This document shows positions 42,685 to 51,861 of a stretch of 64,000 bases of DNA, one piece after another (positions within the stretch are counted from its first letter, which is position 1; every line of letters starts with the position of its first letter). The stretch is taken from positions 566,341 through 630,340 of the forward strand of contig NZ_CP024637.1 in assembly GCF_009728735.1 (NCBI RefSeq). The letters are read 5' to 3'. Made by a program: the position numbers and the translations under genes. This stretch comes from Pantoea phytobeneficialis. Its GTDB lineage: Bacteria > Pseudomonadota > Gammaproteobacteria > Enterobacterales > Enterobacteriaceae. The notes under the pieces were generated by a model that saw only the letters and a program-made list of their open reading frames with translations, made no database searches and had not been told where the DNA came from.

Positions 42685-43761
42685 TCAGGCCGCGCCGGCC
42701 AGTACGGGTTGCCACAACCGCACCCCGTTACGTCCGGCGCGTTTCACTTCATACAGAGCTTCATCAGCATGACGCAGCCAGTAGCCAAGTGACTCCGCAC
42801 CGGCTGCTGCTGCGATGCCAATACTCACTGAACAACTGAAATCCGGCGAGGCCGGCAAACGCAGTTGCGCAATTTTCTCTTTCAACCGTTCCGCCAGCAG
42901 CACCACGGATTCATCACAGGAATGATGCACAATCACCCCCAACTCATCGCCGCCAAAGCGGGCGGGGATATCCTGGATGCCGACATAGTTGCGCAATAAC
43001 GCGGAGATCTCCGCCAGCAAAAAATCGCCCGCTTCATGGCCCCAGGTGTCGTTAACCGCTTTGAAATTATCGACATCAATCAGCAGCAGATATGCGCTGC
43101 TGTCACCACGACGGGTGCTGAGAAATTCACTCTCCAGCCGCCGTTCAAACAGACGCCGGTTGGGGATTTCCAGCCCAGGATCCATCAGCGCGATACGTTC
43201 CAGTTCGCGATTGCGTTTGCGCAACTGCCAGGTGAGGTTGTACGACGCAACGCTGAGCGCCAGCATATAAATCGTTGCCAGCGGCAGCGTCAGCCAGACA
43301 GTTTGCGTGCTGAAGGTGGGCCGGAAGCCAGTGCCATCCACCAGCCAGACCATCATAAAGGTACAAAAGAAGGCCTGAAGCGCGGCAATCAGTTGCGCAC
43401 TGCCTCCCGCCGCATAACGATCCGAGGCCAGCACCGCCATAATAATAAACGAGGGCATGGGGCTGAGCCCCATCAGCGCGACCCAGGCCCCGCCAAAGGC
43501 CGCGTCCAGTGTCAAATTACGCCGCTCGGTGGCGGTGGAATCTACAGCGTGCAACGCCAGACGATACGCGATCCACGGCCAGATAAATGCGTTGGTAAAC
43601 AGCAGACCGCACAGCTCAAGGCTACGGTTCATTTCCATCAACACGGAAAGAATAGGGAAGAAACACAAGATCGTGCCGAGCTGGCGCATTAAAAACATGC
43701 GGCGAACGAAGCGCACCGAACGACGCTTCAGGTGATTATCATCAGGTGAGTAGTAATTCAT
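42685..43761 (-). CDS. MASE2-GGDEF diguanylate cyclase
   Basis: A 358-residue inner-membrane protein. Residues 15-175 hold about five to six helices in an arrangement like the MASE2 domain of AdrA/DgcC (SVRFVRRMFLMRQLGTILCF, NAFIWPWIAYRLA, LDAAFGGAWVALMG). Residues 190-350 are a GGDEF domain with LLIDVDNFKAVNDTWGHEAGD and ARFGGDELGVIVH. The GGDEL signature and the metal-binding Asp are present, so synthesis of cyclic-di-GMP is expected. No RxxD inhibitory motif is evident before the signature. It lies next to a chemoreceptor gene on the same strand. Confidence 0.9.
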   Translation of the reverse strand: MNYYSPDDNHLKRRSVRFVRRMFLMRQLGTILCFFPILSVLMEMNRSLELCGLLFTNAFIWPWIAYRLALHAVDSTATERRNLTLDAAFGGAWVALMGLSPMPSFIIMAVLASDRYAAGGSAQLIAALQAFFCTFMMVWLVDGTGFRPTFSTQTVWLTLPLATIYMLALSVASYNLTWQLRKRNRELERIALMDPGLEIPNRRLFERRLESEFLSTRRGDSSAYLLLIDVDNFKAVNDTWGHEAGDFLLAEISALLRNYVGIQDIPARFGGDELGVIVHHSCDESVVLLAERLKEKIAQLRLPASPDFSCSVSIGIAAAAGAESLGYWLRHADEALYEVKRAGRNGVRLWQPVLAGAA

Positions 43762-43905
43762 TCACGGGCAATATCAAACCGACAAGACATGCAGTTTATC
43801 GGAAAAGCATTAAACCGCGTGTACTTTTTCAGATTTTTTCCCTTGAATAGACACGACAGCACAATTTTTTTCCATTATGGGGAAAATAAGCACTGGCCCC
43901 ATTGG

Positions 43906-43965
43906 TCGCAACGCGATTTATCGTGCGGTTTTCCCAAAAAAAACAGCGCGATAAATCGCGCTGTT
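43906..43965 (-). terminator. Terminator after the chemoreceptor gene, dispersed-palindrome type
   Basis: On the minus strand the perfect stem AACAGCGCGA / TCGCGCTGTT (43942-43965, TTTA loop) is followed by a run of eight T, a textbook terminator 24 bp after the chemoreceptor stop. A second, diverged copy of the dispersed palindrome lies at 43906-43930. Confidence 0.85.
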
Positions 43966-43988
43966 CCTGAATGGTGCTCCGGTGCTTG

Positions 43989-45824
43989 TTAGCTTGCTTT
44001 ACCTTGCAGACGGAATTGTGCCACCAGACGTTCCAGCATCAGTGCCTGTTCTTCCAGTGAATTTGCGGAGACAGACGAGGCGCTGACCAGCGAGGCGTTC
44101 TGCTGAGTGGTGGTGTCCAGTTCACCCACGGCACGGGCAATTTGTTCAATACCACGGCTCTGTTCATCCGACGCTGCCGAAATTTCTTCCATGATCTCAT
44201 TCACGCGCGCAATGCTGCCGAGAATTTGATCCATAGTTTCACCGGCACGCGCCACCTGCTGATGACCGTTGCTGATACGGCTGACCGATTCGCTGATCAG
44301 CTGTTCAATATCTTTTGCTGCCTGCGAACTGCGCTGTGACAGGTTACGCACTTCACTTGCCACCACGGCGAAACCACGTCCCTGCTCACCCGCACGCGCA
44401 GCTTCCACGGCGGCGTTCAGGGCAAGGATATTGGTCTGGAAAGCGATGCTGTTGATCACCGCGGTAATATCAGCAATTTTCTTCGAGCTATCAGAAATTT
44501 CACCCATAGTGCTGACCACATCGCGTACCGCGACACCGCCCTGATTAGCATTGCGTGTGGCTTCTGCGGCGATTTGGCTGGCCTGACGCGCATTCTCGGC
44601 ATTATTTTTCACCGTAGCGGTCAACTGCTCCATGCTGGCGGCAGTCTCAACCACCGCCGCCGCCTGCTGTTCCGTGCGTGAGGACAGGTCGAGGTTACCC
44701 TGATTGATCGCGCTGGCTGCCTGCGACACGCTGTTGACGCTACTTAACACGTCGCCAATCATGCTGCGCAGCCGTTCATTCATTCTGCCCATCGCTGAGG
44801 TCAGCTTGCCTAACTCATCACGACGATCGGTGGCAAACTGCGAACTGAGATCACCACTGGCAATGCGCTCCGCCAGTTCGAGGTTATGGAATACCGGCTG
44901 GGTAATTTGACGGATGATGTACCAGGCCACCAGCACGCCCAACAGGATCGCCAGCCCGCCAATCAACAGCGACAGGGTGGAAGAACCGTTAGCCAGTTCA
45001 TCGTTGCGTGTTTTAACAATGGTGATGACTTTCTTGATGGCCGCGCTGCTTTTATCACCCGCCACTTTTACGCCGTCTTCCGCGCTGCGCAGTTGCGCAT
45101 AAGCCTGAGCCGCTTGCAGGCTCAGGTCTTTAAAGCGTTCGGTATCCTGCCATAGCGCGGTAAAGCCCCCCTGCTGTTCTGGCGGAAGTTGCGCCAGTAA
45201 CGCTTTCATCCCCTGATCGGCGCTACGGAAGTGGGCTTCCAGCGCGTTACGCAACGGTTCGCTGACGTTGAAGCGCAGCGCCAGCGCCTCTTCCCGCACA
45301 TTGCTGATGGCAAACAGTTGGTCGTAAATCTGGTTGGTCAATTCCGGCGTGGCTACCGGGGTACGGATCAGTTGGGTATAACGGGAGGTGGTGTCCTGCT
45401 GGCTGATATTATCGAGTTGAGCTCGCAGGCTATTCAGTTGCTGGGTGGCCTGCGTCATCGCGCCGATACGTTGCTGGAAATCGGTGAGATGGCTGCCGAT
45501 CTCGTCGATAATCGGTGCGGCATCGTCTGACCAGTTGAGTTTTTTGGCCTCCCCGGTCAGTTGCTGCGCATGGGTGACATATTTCGCCATCACCGCGCCA
45601 GACTGATCATCGCCATAAAGGTACTTCAGGCGGTTAATTTTTGCCTGGAACACTTCAATATTGATGTCATAAATCAGATTCGTTTTTTGATAGATATTAT
45701 GAATTTCGTTGAAACGCTGTACGCTCAGCCCGGTAGCAAGCGCCACCAGCAACAGCACAATACCGAATCCTGCCGACAGTTTTCGGGTTATGCGCACGTT
45801 TCGCAATCGCGATACCAATCCCAT
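43989..45824 (-). CDS. Methyl-accepting chemotaxis protein
   Basis: A 611-residue chemoreceptor. It has a first helix at about 15-37, a periplasmic helical sensor (to about 315), a second helix LLIGGLAILLGVLVAWYII, then HAMP and a long signalling coiled coil with the conserved hairpin tip region EAARAGEQGRGFAVVASEVR. The start MGLVSRLRNVRITRK is preceded by AGGAGTGGGAAAC; a longer in-frame start runs into the upstream palindrome. It lacks a C-terminal NWETF pentapeptide, so CheR docking would rely on other receptors. The ligand is unknown. Confidence 0.93.
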   Translation of the reverse strand: MGLVSRLRNVRITRKLSAGFGIVLLLVALATGLSVQRFNEIHNIYQKTNLIYDINIEVFQAKINRLKYLYGDDQSGAVMAKYVTHAQQLTGEAKKLNWSDDAAPIIDEIGSHLTDFQQRIGAMTQATQQLNSLRAQLDNISQQDTTSRYTQLIRTPVATPELTNQIYDQLFAISNVREEALALRFNVSEPLRNALEAHFRSADQGMKALLAQLPPEQQGGFTALWQDTERFKDLSLQAAQAYAQLRSAEDGVKVAGDKSSAAIKKVITIVKTRNDELANGSSTLSLLIGGLAILLGVLVAWYIIRQITQPVFHNLELAERIASGDLSSQFATDRRDELGKLTSAMGRMNERLRSMIGDVLSSVNSVSQAASAINQGNLDLSSRTEQQAAAVVETAASMEQLTATVKNNAENARQASQIAAEATRNANQGGVAVRDVVSTMGEISDSSKKIADITAVINSIAFQTNILALNAAVEAARAGEQGRGFAVVASEVRNLSQRSSQAAKDIEQLISESVSRISNGHQQVARAGETMDQILGSIARVNEIMEEISAASDEQSRGIEQIARAVGELDTTTQQNASLVSASSVSANSLEEQALMLERLVAQFRLQGKAS

Positions 45825-45953
45825 GTTTCCCACTCCTGCGTTTATCATTTTTGTAAGGGTTACTGAGAGGGTTATCGGAGGGATTAGGGAATTGTTTATT
45901 GTCGGAAGCATAAAAAAAGCGCGCCGCAACGATTGAATGGGATCCGTAGCGGC

Positions 45954-45990
45954 GCGATTTATCGCGCAATCCGTGACGCGTTTATCGCGC
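45954..45990. repeat. Dispersed palindrome, one full and one partial unit
   Basis: A GTAGCGGCGCGATTTATCGCGC unit, cited as GTAGCGGCGCGA plus TTTA plus TCGCGC, is followed by a partial unit (GACGCGTTTATCGCGC). They lie between the racemase-like gene 3' end (8 bp away) and the chemoreceptor start, and probably terminate the HxlR-EmrAB-FabF-racemase transcript. Confidence 0.7.
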
Positions 45991-45998
45991 AAGGGGTA

Positions 45999-46631
45999 TT
46001 ACTGCGGGGCCAACTGACTGATAAACAGCCCCGCCGCGCTGACCGCATCAACGGCGATACCGCCCAATTGCGCGCGGATACTATCGCCCAACGCGATGGT
46101 CGAGAAGCCGGTGCAGGAGAAGGCAATCACCTCAATCCCTTCGCGATACAAACCCTCGGCACAGGCCAAAGCACTGGCGCGGCCTTCCGTCGTCAGCAGA
46201 TCGGTGGTGTTGCGAATCCCTTCTGGCCGCGCATAACGCACTGACTCACCCAGCAACTGGCGGAACGGTGCCGGTGCGGTGGCACCTATCCCCATCACTG
46301 CCACCGGTCTTTTTAACATGCGGGCGATACTGGCCGCTGCACTGCCCGCGCTAATTACCGGTACCGTCACGGCCGCACGTAACTCAGCCAGCCCCGGGTC
46401 GGCGGCACAGCTGAGAAACAGCGCATTGCAGCCCTCCGCTTCCAGTTGCTGGCCCAACGTCACAATTTTGGGCACTGCCAGCGCCTCGCTGGCATCGTCA
46501 AAAATACCTTTAGGTTGATCGGGAATCGCCCGGCTCACCGATGCAATGCCATACTCCTGGTGAATTAACCGCCCGTGTTCTTCAACAAAGTGCTGATCCG
46601 GGTGGGTCAAAACACGAATAATCCCCAGCAT
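45999..46631 (-). CDS. Aspartate/glutamate (hydantoin) racemase family protein
   Basis: A 210-residue protein of the Asp/Glu/hydantoin racemase superfamily. The two catalytic cysteines would be Cys in NALFLSCAADPG and Cys in VIAFSCTGFST. It starts MLGIIRVLTHPDQHFVEEHG with AGGAGTTTGGAC upstream; a TTG two codons earlier is too close to the ribosome-binding site. The substrate cannot be assigned. It is the last gene of the HxlR/efflux/FabF operon, 37 bp after fabF-like gene. Confidence 0.83.
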   Translation of the reverse strand: MLGIIRVLTHPDQHFVEEHGRLIHQEYGIASVSRAIPDQPKGIFDDASEALAVPKIVTLGQQLEAEGCNALFLSCAADPGLAELRAAVTVPVISAGSAAASIARMLKRPVAVMGIGATAPAPFRQLLGESVRYARPEGIRNTTDLLTTEGRASALACAEGLYREGIEVIAFSCTGFSTIALGDSIRAQLGGIAVDAVSAAGLFISQLAPQ

Positions 46632-46674
46632 GTCCAAACTCCTGCATGATGTTGTTGTTATTTTGCTGACGCCG

Positions 46675-47952
46675 CTACGCCTGCCAGCGGCGGAAAATCA
46701 GGCTAGCATTGACGCCGCCAAAACCAAAACCATTCGACAACACATATTCCATCGGCATCGGGCGCGCGGTTAACGCCACCAAATCCAATCCCTCCGCCGC
46801 CACATCGGGTTGGTGCAGGTTCAGCGTCGGTGGTGCCAACTGGTCACGCAATGCCAGAATGCTGAAGATGGCTTCAACACCCCCCGCCGCACCTAACAAA
46901 TGGCCGGTGGCCGATTTGGTTGAGGTGATCGCCACCGGGCTGTCGGCAAACAGCGCGCGGATCGCCGCCAGCTCCCCTTTATCGCCCACCTGGGTTGAGG
47001 TGGCGTGTGCATTGATATGTTGAATTTGCGACGGAGTAATCCCGGCCTGGCGTATGGCGGTTTGCATGGCCCGACGCGCACCGCTGCCATCTTCCGGCCC
47101 GGCGGTGAGATGGTAAGCATCGGCGCTGGTGCCGTATCCCACCACTTCCGCCAACGGGGTCGCGCCGCGCGCCTGGGCATGATCCAGCGATTCAATCACC
47201 AGCAACCCCGCTCCCTCGCCCATGACAAAACCGTCGCGCTGTTGATCGAAAGGTCGCGAAGCGCTGGCAGGCTGGTGGTTAAATCCGCTGGACAGCGCTT
47301 TCGCCGCGGCAAATCCGCCGAGGCTGACACGATGAATCGCCGCTTCGCTACCGCCGCACAAGGCGATATCCGCCTCTCCACTTCGGATCAGGCGTACCGC
47401 ATCGCCAATCGCCTGCGCACCGGCAGCACAGGCTGTCACCGGCGCACCAATCGGCCCACGAAAGCCGTGCGCAATCGAGACGTGACCCGCCGCCAGATTG
47501 GCAAGAAAGGAAGGTACGGTAAAAGGTGACAGGCGACGTGGACCACGGTTATGAGTGGTTTCTACCGCCGCCGCGATTTCATTAAAGCCGCCGATGCCGG
47601 TGGCAATGATGGTCGCGGTTCGCTCGCGCAACGCTTCCAACTGAGGAAACCAGTTAGCCTGGGTGAGCGCCTCATGAGCAGCTACCAGCGCAAACTCAAT
47701 AAAGCGGTCCATTTTTTTGCGCTCCTTGGCCGGGATAACCGCCAGCGGATCAAAGCCATGTTGCGGGTCCTGTTCTACCGAGGGCACCTGACCGGCGATT
47801 TTGCAGGGGATATCCTGCACGATGGCTTCGGGCAACGGGCTGATCCCGGATTGCCCCTGCACAAGGGCGCGCCAGACATGTTCCACGCCGCACCCCAGTG
47901 GGCTGACGATCCCCATGCCGGTAACGACGATGCGTTTTAATGAGATATCCAT
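46675..47952 (-). CDS. Beta-ketoacyl-ACP synthase II (FabF paralogue)
   Basis: A 425-residue thiolase-fold condensing enzyme. The Cys-His-His triad is intact: Cys175 in PVTACAAGAQ, His316 in INAHATST and His351 in KSATGHLLGAAG, and the C-terminal gate GFGFGGVNASL is FabF-like. It should elongate acyl-ACP with malonyl-ACP. It is not in a fatty-acid gene cluster and has no ACP partner nearby; instead it lies 20 bp after an EmrB-type drug exporter under an HxlR regulator. A role as an inhibitor-tolerant duplicate target is plausible; biosynthesis of a small acyl product is an alternative. Confidence 0.9.
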   Translation of the reverse strand: MDISLKRIVVTGMGIVSPLGCGVEHVWRALVQGQSGISPLPEAIVQDIPCKIAGQVPSVEQDPQHGFDPLAVIPAKERKKMDRFIEFALVAAHEALTQANWFPQLEALRERTATIIATGIGGFNEIAAAVETTHNRGPRRLSPFTVPSFLANLAAGHVSIAHGFRGPIGAPVTACAAGAQAIGDAVRLIRSGEADIALCGGSEAAIHRVSLGGFAAAKALSSGFNHQPASASRPFDQQRDGFVMGEGAGLLVIESLDHAQARGATPLAEVVGYGTSADAYHLTAGPEDGSGARRAMQTAIRQAGITPSQIQHINAHATSTQVGDKGELAAIRALFADSPVAITSTKSATGHLLGAAGGVEAIFSILALRDQLAPPTLNLHQPDVAAEGLDLVALTARPMPMEYVLSNGFGFGGVNASLIFRRWQA

Positions 47953-47972
47953 ATGATCTCCAGTTGTGATGA

Positions 47973-49532
47973 TTAGGTTTTTGGCACTTTCATAAACGGC
48001 ACCAGCAATGCGGCGATAAAGAATCCGATCATGATCAGCCAGAACGCGTCGGCAAAAGCCTGAGTTTTGGCTTCACGCAGCGTCAGTGCCGCAAGGTTTT
48101 TCAGCGCGGCAGTCTGTGCAGCATCGGGGCTGAAACCCTGCTGGGTCAGCGCAGCGGTGGATGTGTGCATAAATTCGCCCAGCGTCAGGCTGGCACTGTT
48201 GAGATGGTCTGCGAGACGGCTGTAATGCAGGTTGGTGCGCTCATTAAGTATAGTGCCGCACAGGGCGATGCCGATGGCCCCACCCAGATTACGCATCAGG
48301 TTAAACAGCCCGGATGCCAGTTTGAGGCGCGGCGGTGGCAGGCTACCCAGCGTCAGTGTCACTGTCGGTGCGACGGCAAATTGCTGCGCCATACCACGAA
48401 ACGCCTGTGGCAGCAGCAGCTGATCTGCACCCCAGTCGTGAGTAATCGGCACAAAACTGTACATCGATACGCCAAAAGCAATCAGCCCGGCCGCCAGCAG
48501 CCAGCGCAGATCCACCCGATTAGCCAGCCACGAGTACAGTGGAATCGACAGCACCTGGAACAGGCCGGTAGAGAAGATCGCCAGACCAATTTCCAGCGCG
48601 CTGTAACCCCGCACCGTGCCGAGAAAAAGAGGCGTGAGATAGATGGTGGCAAAAATGCCAACCCCCGCCATAAACGAAAAATAGCAACCGAGGGTAAAGG
48701 TACGATCTTTTAGCGCGCGTAAATCCATCACCGGTTGCGCGTGGCGCAGCGTACGGATGATAAACATCACGCCACATACCAGCGCCAGCCAACCGGTGAT
48801 GGTCAGGGTGCTGTCGTCAAACCATCCCCAGCGCGGCCCCTCTTCCAGCGTATATTCAAGACAGCCCAGCGATACGGCCAGCAAGCCGATACTGAGATAA
48901 TCAGCGCCGCGTAACAACGAGGTATCCGGCGTATCGATTTTTACCAGCGCAGGCACCGCCAGCGTGATGTATATGCCCGGCACGATATTGATGAAGAACA
49001 ACCAGTGCCAGTTGAAATTCTCTGTGATCCACCCGCCGACAGTGGGGCCAAGTGTCGGGGCCAGCGATGCCAGCCCACCAATCGTGGCGGCGGCAATCAC
49101 CCGTTGCTTACCCTGGAAAAAGGCAAAGGCGGTGGTAAACACCAGCGGGATCATCGAACCCCCAGCCAGTCCCTGCAAGGCGCGAAACGCAATCATGCTC
49201 TGGATATTCCACGCCCAACCACACAACACGCTCATCAGGGTGAAACCGGCCGCCGAGGCGGCGAACAACCAACGCGTTGACATGACCCGCGCCAGCCAAC
49301 CGGAAAGCGGGATAATGATGATTTCGGCAATCAGATAGCTGGTCTGCACCCAGACGGTTTCGTCATCCCCCGCCGACAGACCACCACCGATGTCACGCAA
49401 TGAGGCCGAAACAATCTGGATATCCAGCAGCGCAATAAACATGCCGAGACACATAGTGGCAAAGGCAATGACTTTTTTGCTGACCGGCATCTCTAATGCC
49501 GGTGCAGCAGGCAAGGCCGTCTGGCTGCTCAT
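47973..49532 (-). CDS. DHA2-family (EmrB-type) multidrug MFS transporter
   Basis: A 519-residue major-facilitator protein with 14 predicted helices. It has LGMFIALLDIQIVSASLRDI, TSYLIAEIIIIPLSGWLARV and RALQGLAGGSMIPLVF, all typical of EmrB. It pairs with the EmrA-type adaptor, whose stop it overlaps by four bases, forming an inner-membrane drug exporter that would use TolC. Substrates are unknown; E. coli EmrAB exports hydrophobic acids and, as I recall, thiolactomycin. Confidence 0.92.
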   Translation of the reverse strand: MSSQTALPAAPALEMPVSKKVIAFATMCLGMFIALLDIQIVSASLRDIGGGLSAGDDETVWVQTSYLIAEIIIIPLSGWLARVMSTRWLFAASAAGFTLMSVLCGWAWNIQSMIAFRALQGLAGGSMIPLVFTTAFAFFQGKQRVIAAATIGGLASLAPTLGPTVGGWITENFNWHWLFFINIVPGIYITLAVPALVKIDTPDTSLLRGADYLSIGLLAVSLGCLEYTLEEGPRWGWFDDSTLTITGWLALVCGVMFIIRTLRHAQPVMDLRALKDRTFTLGCYFSFMAGVGIFATIYLTPLFLGTVRGYSALEIGLAIFSTGLFQVLSIPLYSWLANRVDLRWLLAAGLIAFGVSMYSFVPITHDWGADQLLLPQAFRGMAQQFAVAPTVTLTLGSLPPPRLKLASGLFNLMRNLGGAIGIALCGTILNERTNLHYSRLADHLNSASLTLGEFMHTSTAALTQQGFSPDAAQTAALKNLAALTLREAKTQAFADAFWLIMIGFFIAALLVPFMKVPKT

Positions 49533-50554
49533 GGCGCAGGTTTCTCATCAACCGTTACCGTAACCGACAGCCCCGGACGCAACAGCCCCAGCTTTGCCGC
49601 TTCGCCATCCAGCGCAATACGTACCGGGACACGTTGCACGATTTTGGTGAAGTTACCGGTGGCATTCTCCGCTGGCAGGATGCTAAAGCGTGAACCGGTG
49701 GCAGGCGACAGACTGACAACATGGCCGGTAAAGGTTCGGCCCGGCAACACATCAGCGACGATCTGCGCCTGTTGTCCGGCCTGTAAATGCGCCAGTTGGT
49801 TCTCTTTAAAATTGGCATCTACCCACAACCCCTGTGCAGGCACAAGCGACAGCAATTGCGTACCGCTGCTGACGTAAGCCCCGGACCAGGCGCGGCGATT
49901 ACCGATCACCCCATCAAAAGGGGCACGAATTTCGGTATAGCCAAGATTGAGTTTTGCCATTTCCAGACCCGCCTGCGCCTGTACCAGCGCCGCTTGCGTC
50001 TGTTTCTCACGCGCATCCAACACCTGTAACTGGCGCTCCGCAACGCTTTTATCGGCGCGAGCTTTGCTCTCCTGCGCCACCGCCTGACGGTAATCCGCCT
50101 GCGCGTAGTCGCGGGTTTGCGCAGAGACCGTCTGCACCAACGCCCCATAACGTCGGTTGTCGCCTGCGGTTTTTTCCGTCATCGCCTGTGCGGCATTCAC
50201 TGCCGCTACTGAACCGGCGATGGTGGCGAGTTGTAACTCACGCGTGGCGGCGATATCCGCCAGCGCAGCCTGCTGAGCGTCGACTTCTCCACTGGCTTTC
50301 ATCAGTGCTGCCTGATAATCACGCGCATCAAGCCGCACCAACAGATCACCTTTTTTCACCCGCATGTTGTCCTGCACGGCGATTTCCTGCACGTAGCCCG
50401 CCACTTTGGCGGAGATGGTGCTGATATCGCCGCCGACATACGCATCATCGGTCGATTCAACAAAACGGCCGGACTGCCACCACCACAGGCCATAACCCGC
50501 AGCCAGTACCACGGCGGCAACCGCCACTAACGGGATCACTTTGCGCCTGTTCAT
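49529..50554 (-). CDS. EmrA-type membrane fusion protein
   Basis: A 341-residue HlyD-family adaptor with one N-terminal helix (VIPLVAVAAVVLAAGYGLWWW), the biotinyl-lipoyl half DDAYVGGDISTISAKVAGYV, a long Ala/Gln-rich coiled coil (about 90-190) and the second half IRAPFDGVIGNR. It joins the EmrB-type transporter to an outer-membrane channel. Start and stop overlap the flanking genes by four bases each (ATGA), so HxlR, EmrA and EmrB are translationally coupled. Confidence 0.92.
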   Translation of the reverse strand: MNRRKVIPLVAVAAVVLAAGYGLWWWQSGRFVESTDDAYVGGDISTISAKVAGYVQEIAVQDNMRVKKGDLLVRLDARDYQAALMKASGEVDAQQAALADIAATRELQLATIAGSVAAVNAAQAMTEKTAGDNRRYGALVQTVSAQTRDYAQADYRQAVAQESKARADKSVAERQLQVLDAREKQTQAALVQAQAGLEMAKLNLGYTEIRAPFDGVIGNRRAWSGAYVSSGTQLLSLVPAQGLWVDANFKENQLAHLQAGQQAQIVADVLPGRTFTGHVVSLSPATGSRFSILPAENATGNFTKIVQRVPVRIALDGEAAKLGLLRPGLSVTVTVDEKPAP

Positions 50555-51096
50555 GGCTTATCCACCTGTTTCGCCGGTGGGACAAATTTCAGCGCTGGCT
50601 CACCCGCACGTTTTTTCTGGATGTATTCGTGACGATAGCGAATCACTGGCGCGGCTACCGGACCGGGCACGATCGAATACTTATCCGCGGTCAGCGGCTC
50701 ACGCGTTTCGCTATCCACCATAATCGCCTGCACCGGACGTTGGGTGGCGGTTTCCACCAATTGCACCTGACGACCTTCCGGCGAGAAGTGGCGGCTACCC
50801 CACTCCACCAACGCCAGAATGACAGGACGAAAATCACGTCCGATCTCGGTGAGGTGATATTCGTAGCGCGGCGGGGTGCTGCTGTAGCACACCTTCTCCA
50901 GCAGTCCATCCTCCACCAGCTCCTTCAGGCGTCGGGAAAGGATGTTCGGGGCGATGTCGGCATTCTTTTGAAATTCATCAAAGCGGGTAAAACCTGCTAG
51001 CGCATCACGCAGAATAATCATGCTCCAGCTATCGCCAATGCGTCCGAGGCTGCGGGCAATGGGACAAGGGGCGTGGCAAAGCGGTTCGTTTTTCAT
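50551..51096 (-). CDS. HxlR-family regulator, first gene of efflux operon
   Basis: A 181-residue winged-helix regulator. The HxlR signature CPIARSLGRIGDSWSMIILRDAL is present (cited in two parts: CPIARSLGRIGDSW and SMIILRDAL), with a conserved N-terminal Cys11 that in related proteins senses electrophiles or oxidants. FDEFQKNADIAPNILSRRLKEL is the recognition region. The 70-residue C-terminal extension is longer than in most HxlR proteins. It heads an overlapping operon with EmrA, EmrB, a FabF paralogue and a racemase-like gene, and probably autoregulates it. Confidence 0.92.
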   Translation of the reverse strand: MKNEPLCHAPCPIARSLGRIGDSWSMIILRDALAGFTRFDEFQKNADIAPNILSRRLKELVEDGLLEKVCYSSTPPRYEYHLTEIGRDFRPVILALVEWGSRHFSPEGRQVQLVETATQRPVQAIMVDSETREPLTADKYSIVPGPVAAPVIRYRHEYIQKKRAGEPALKFVPPAKQVDKP

Positions 51097-51138
51097 CTTG
51101 CTGGCTCGGGTTGGTTCGCAATGCGCTCAGATTTCCAC

Positions 51139-51163
51139 AGTAACTATCAAAATGCAAGTTACT
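51139..51163. promoter_or_regulatory. Candidate HxlR operator of the efflux operon
   Basis: The inverted repeat AGTAACT-N11-AGTTACT lies 43-67 bp upstream of the HxlR start codon. Arms of this kind, one helical turn and a half apart, suit a winged-helix dimer. Binding is inferred from symmetry and position. Confidence 0.45.
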
Positions 51164-51180
51164 CTGATTGGCAGGAAGTG

Positions 51181-51252
51181 TCGCGGCGCAATTTATTGCG
51201 CAGATTTTTCCCTCAGCGTGCACGAAACCGCGCGATAAATCGCGCCGCTACG
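51181..51252. repeat. Facing pair of dispersed palindromes
   Basis: A diverged unit (TCGCGGCGCAATTTATTGCGC, cited as GCGCAATTTATTGCGC, 51186-51201) and a good unit with arms GCGCGA and TCGCGCCGCTAC (51230-51252) lie between the HxlR gene start and the GNAT gene 3' end. The second probably terminates the GNAT/ascG transcript on the minus strand. Confidence 0.65.
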
Positions 51253-51315
51253 GGTGAGCCAGTCAGGGTGTAAAAATGTTTGTTTAACAGATGTGTATCA
51301 GGCAGGTTTTACCGC

Positions 51316-51861
51316 TTAATATCTGAACTCTTCGCTTAACAAGCCAAAAATCCAGTCATCCTGCCAACGACCATGCAGGAAATAGTTTTGCCTGAGCGTG
51401 CCTTCCTGATGAAATCCAGCGTTAAACAAGGTCCTGCGTGAAGCTTCATTTCCTGAAGTCACCGTGGCGGTTAATTTGCGATACCCCAGGGTATTAAATG
51501 CGAAACGGGCAATATCTTTTAGCGATTCACTGCCAAAACCCTGACCATGAAATTCGGCGGCGAGGATAAAACCCACTTCCGCAATGCCTTCATCACGCTC
51601 GATAAAGCCGGTGACGCCCATCGGTGTATCTGTATTCTTTTGACACATAACAAGACATAACCAATGCTCACTGCCTTTATGCCAGGGTTGCAAACGTTTC
51701 TCGAAAGACTGGATTCTGATTTCTTCATCCGTGCGTGAATCGCTAATAAAATGCATGACGTGACGGTCCTGATTTAACGCCTTGAAAAATGGCCAGTCAG
51801 CAGGTTCGAGGCAGCGATAATCCAGCCTGACAGAAGAGATTTCCTTGTAATGTTTAACCAT
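51316..51861 (-). CDS. GNAT-family N-acetyltransferase, RimJ/RimL-like
   Basis: A 181-residue acetyltransferase with the acetyl-CoA loop AAEFHGQGFGSESLKDIARF and the conserved NEASRRTLFNAGFHQEG segment of RimJ/RimL-type enzymes. The start MVKHYKEISSVRLDYR overlaps the ascG stop by eight bases; the longer in-frame reading lies antisense-like inside ascG. The acceptor is unknown. Translational coupling to ascG may be incidental. Confidence 0.85.
   Translation of the reverse strand: MVKHYKEISSVRLDYRCLEPADWPFFKALNQDRHVMHFISDSRTDEEIRIQSFEKRLQPWHKGSEHWLCLVMCQKNTDTPMGVTGFIERDEGIAEVGFILAAEFHGQGFGSESLKDIARFAFNTLGYRKLTATVTSGNEASRRTLFNAGFHQEGTLRQNYFLHGRWQDDWIFGLLSEEFRY

Noticed and set aside
43036..43692. 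218-codon plus-strand ORF
   Set aside because: It is antisense to the MASE2-GGDEF gene and shows the same Gln/Arg-rich shadow composition.
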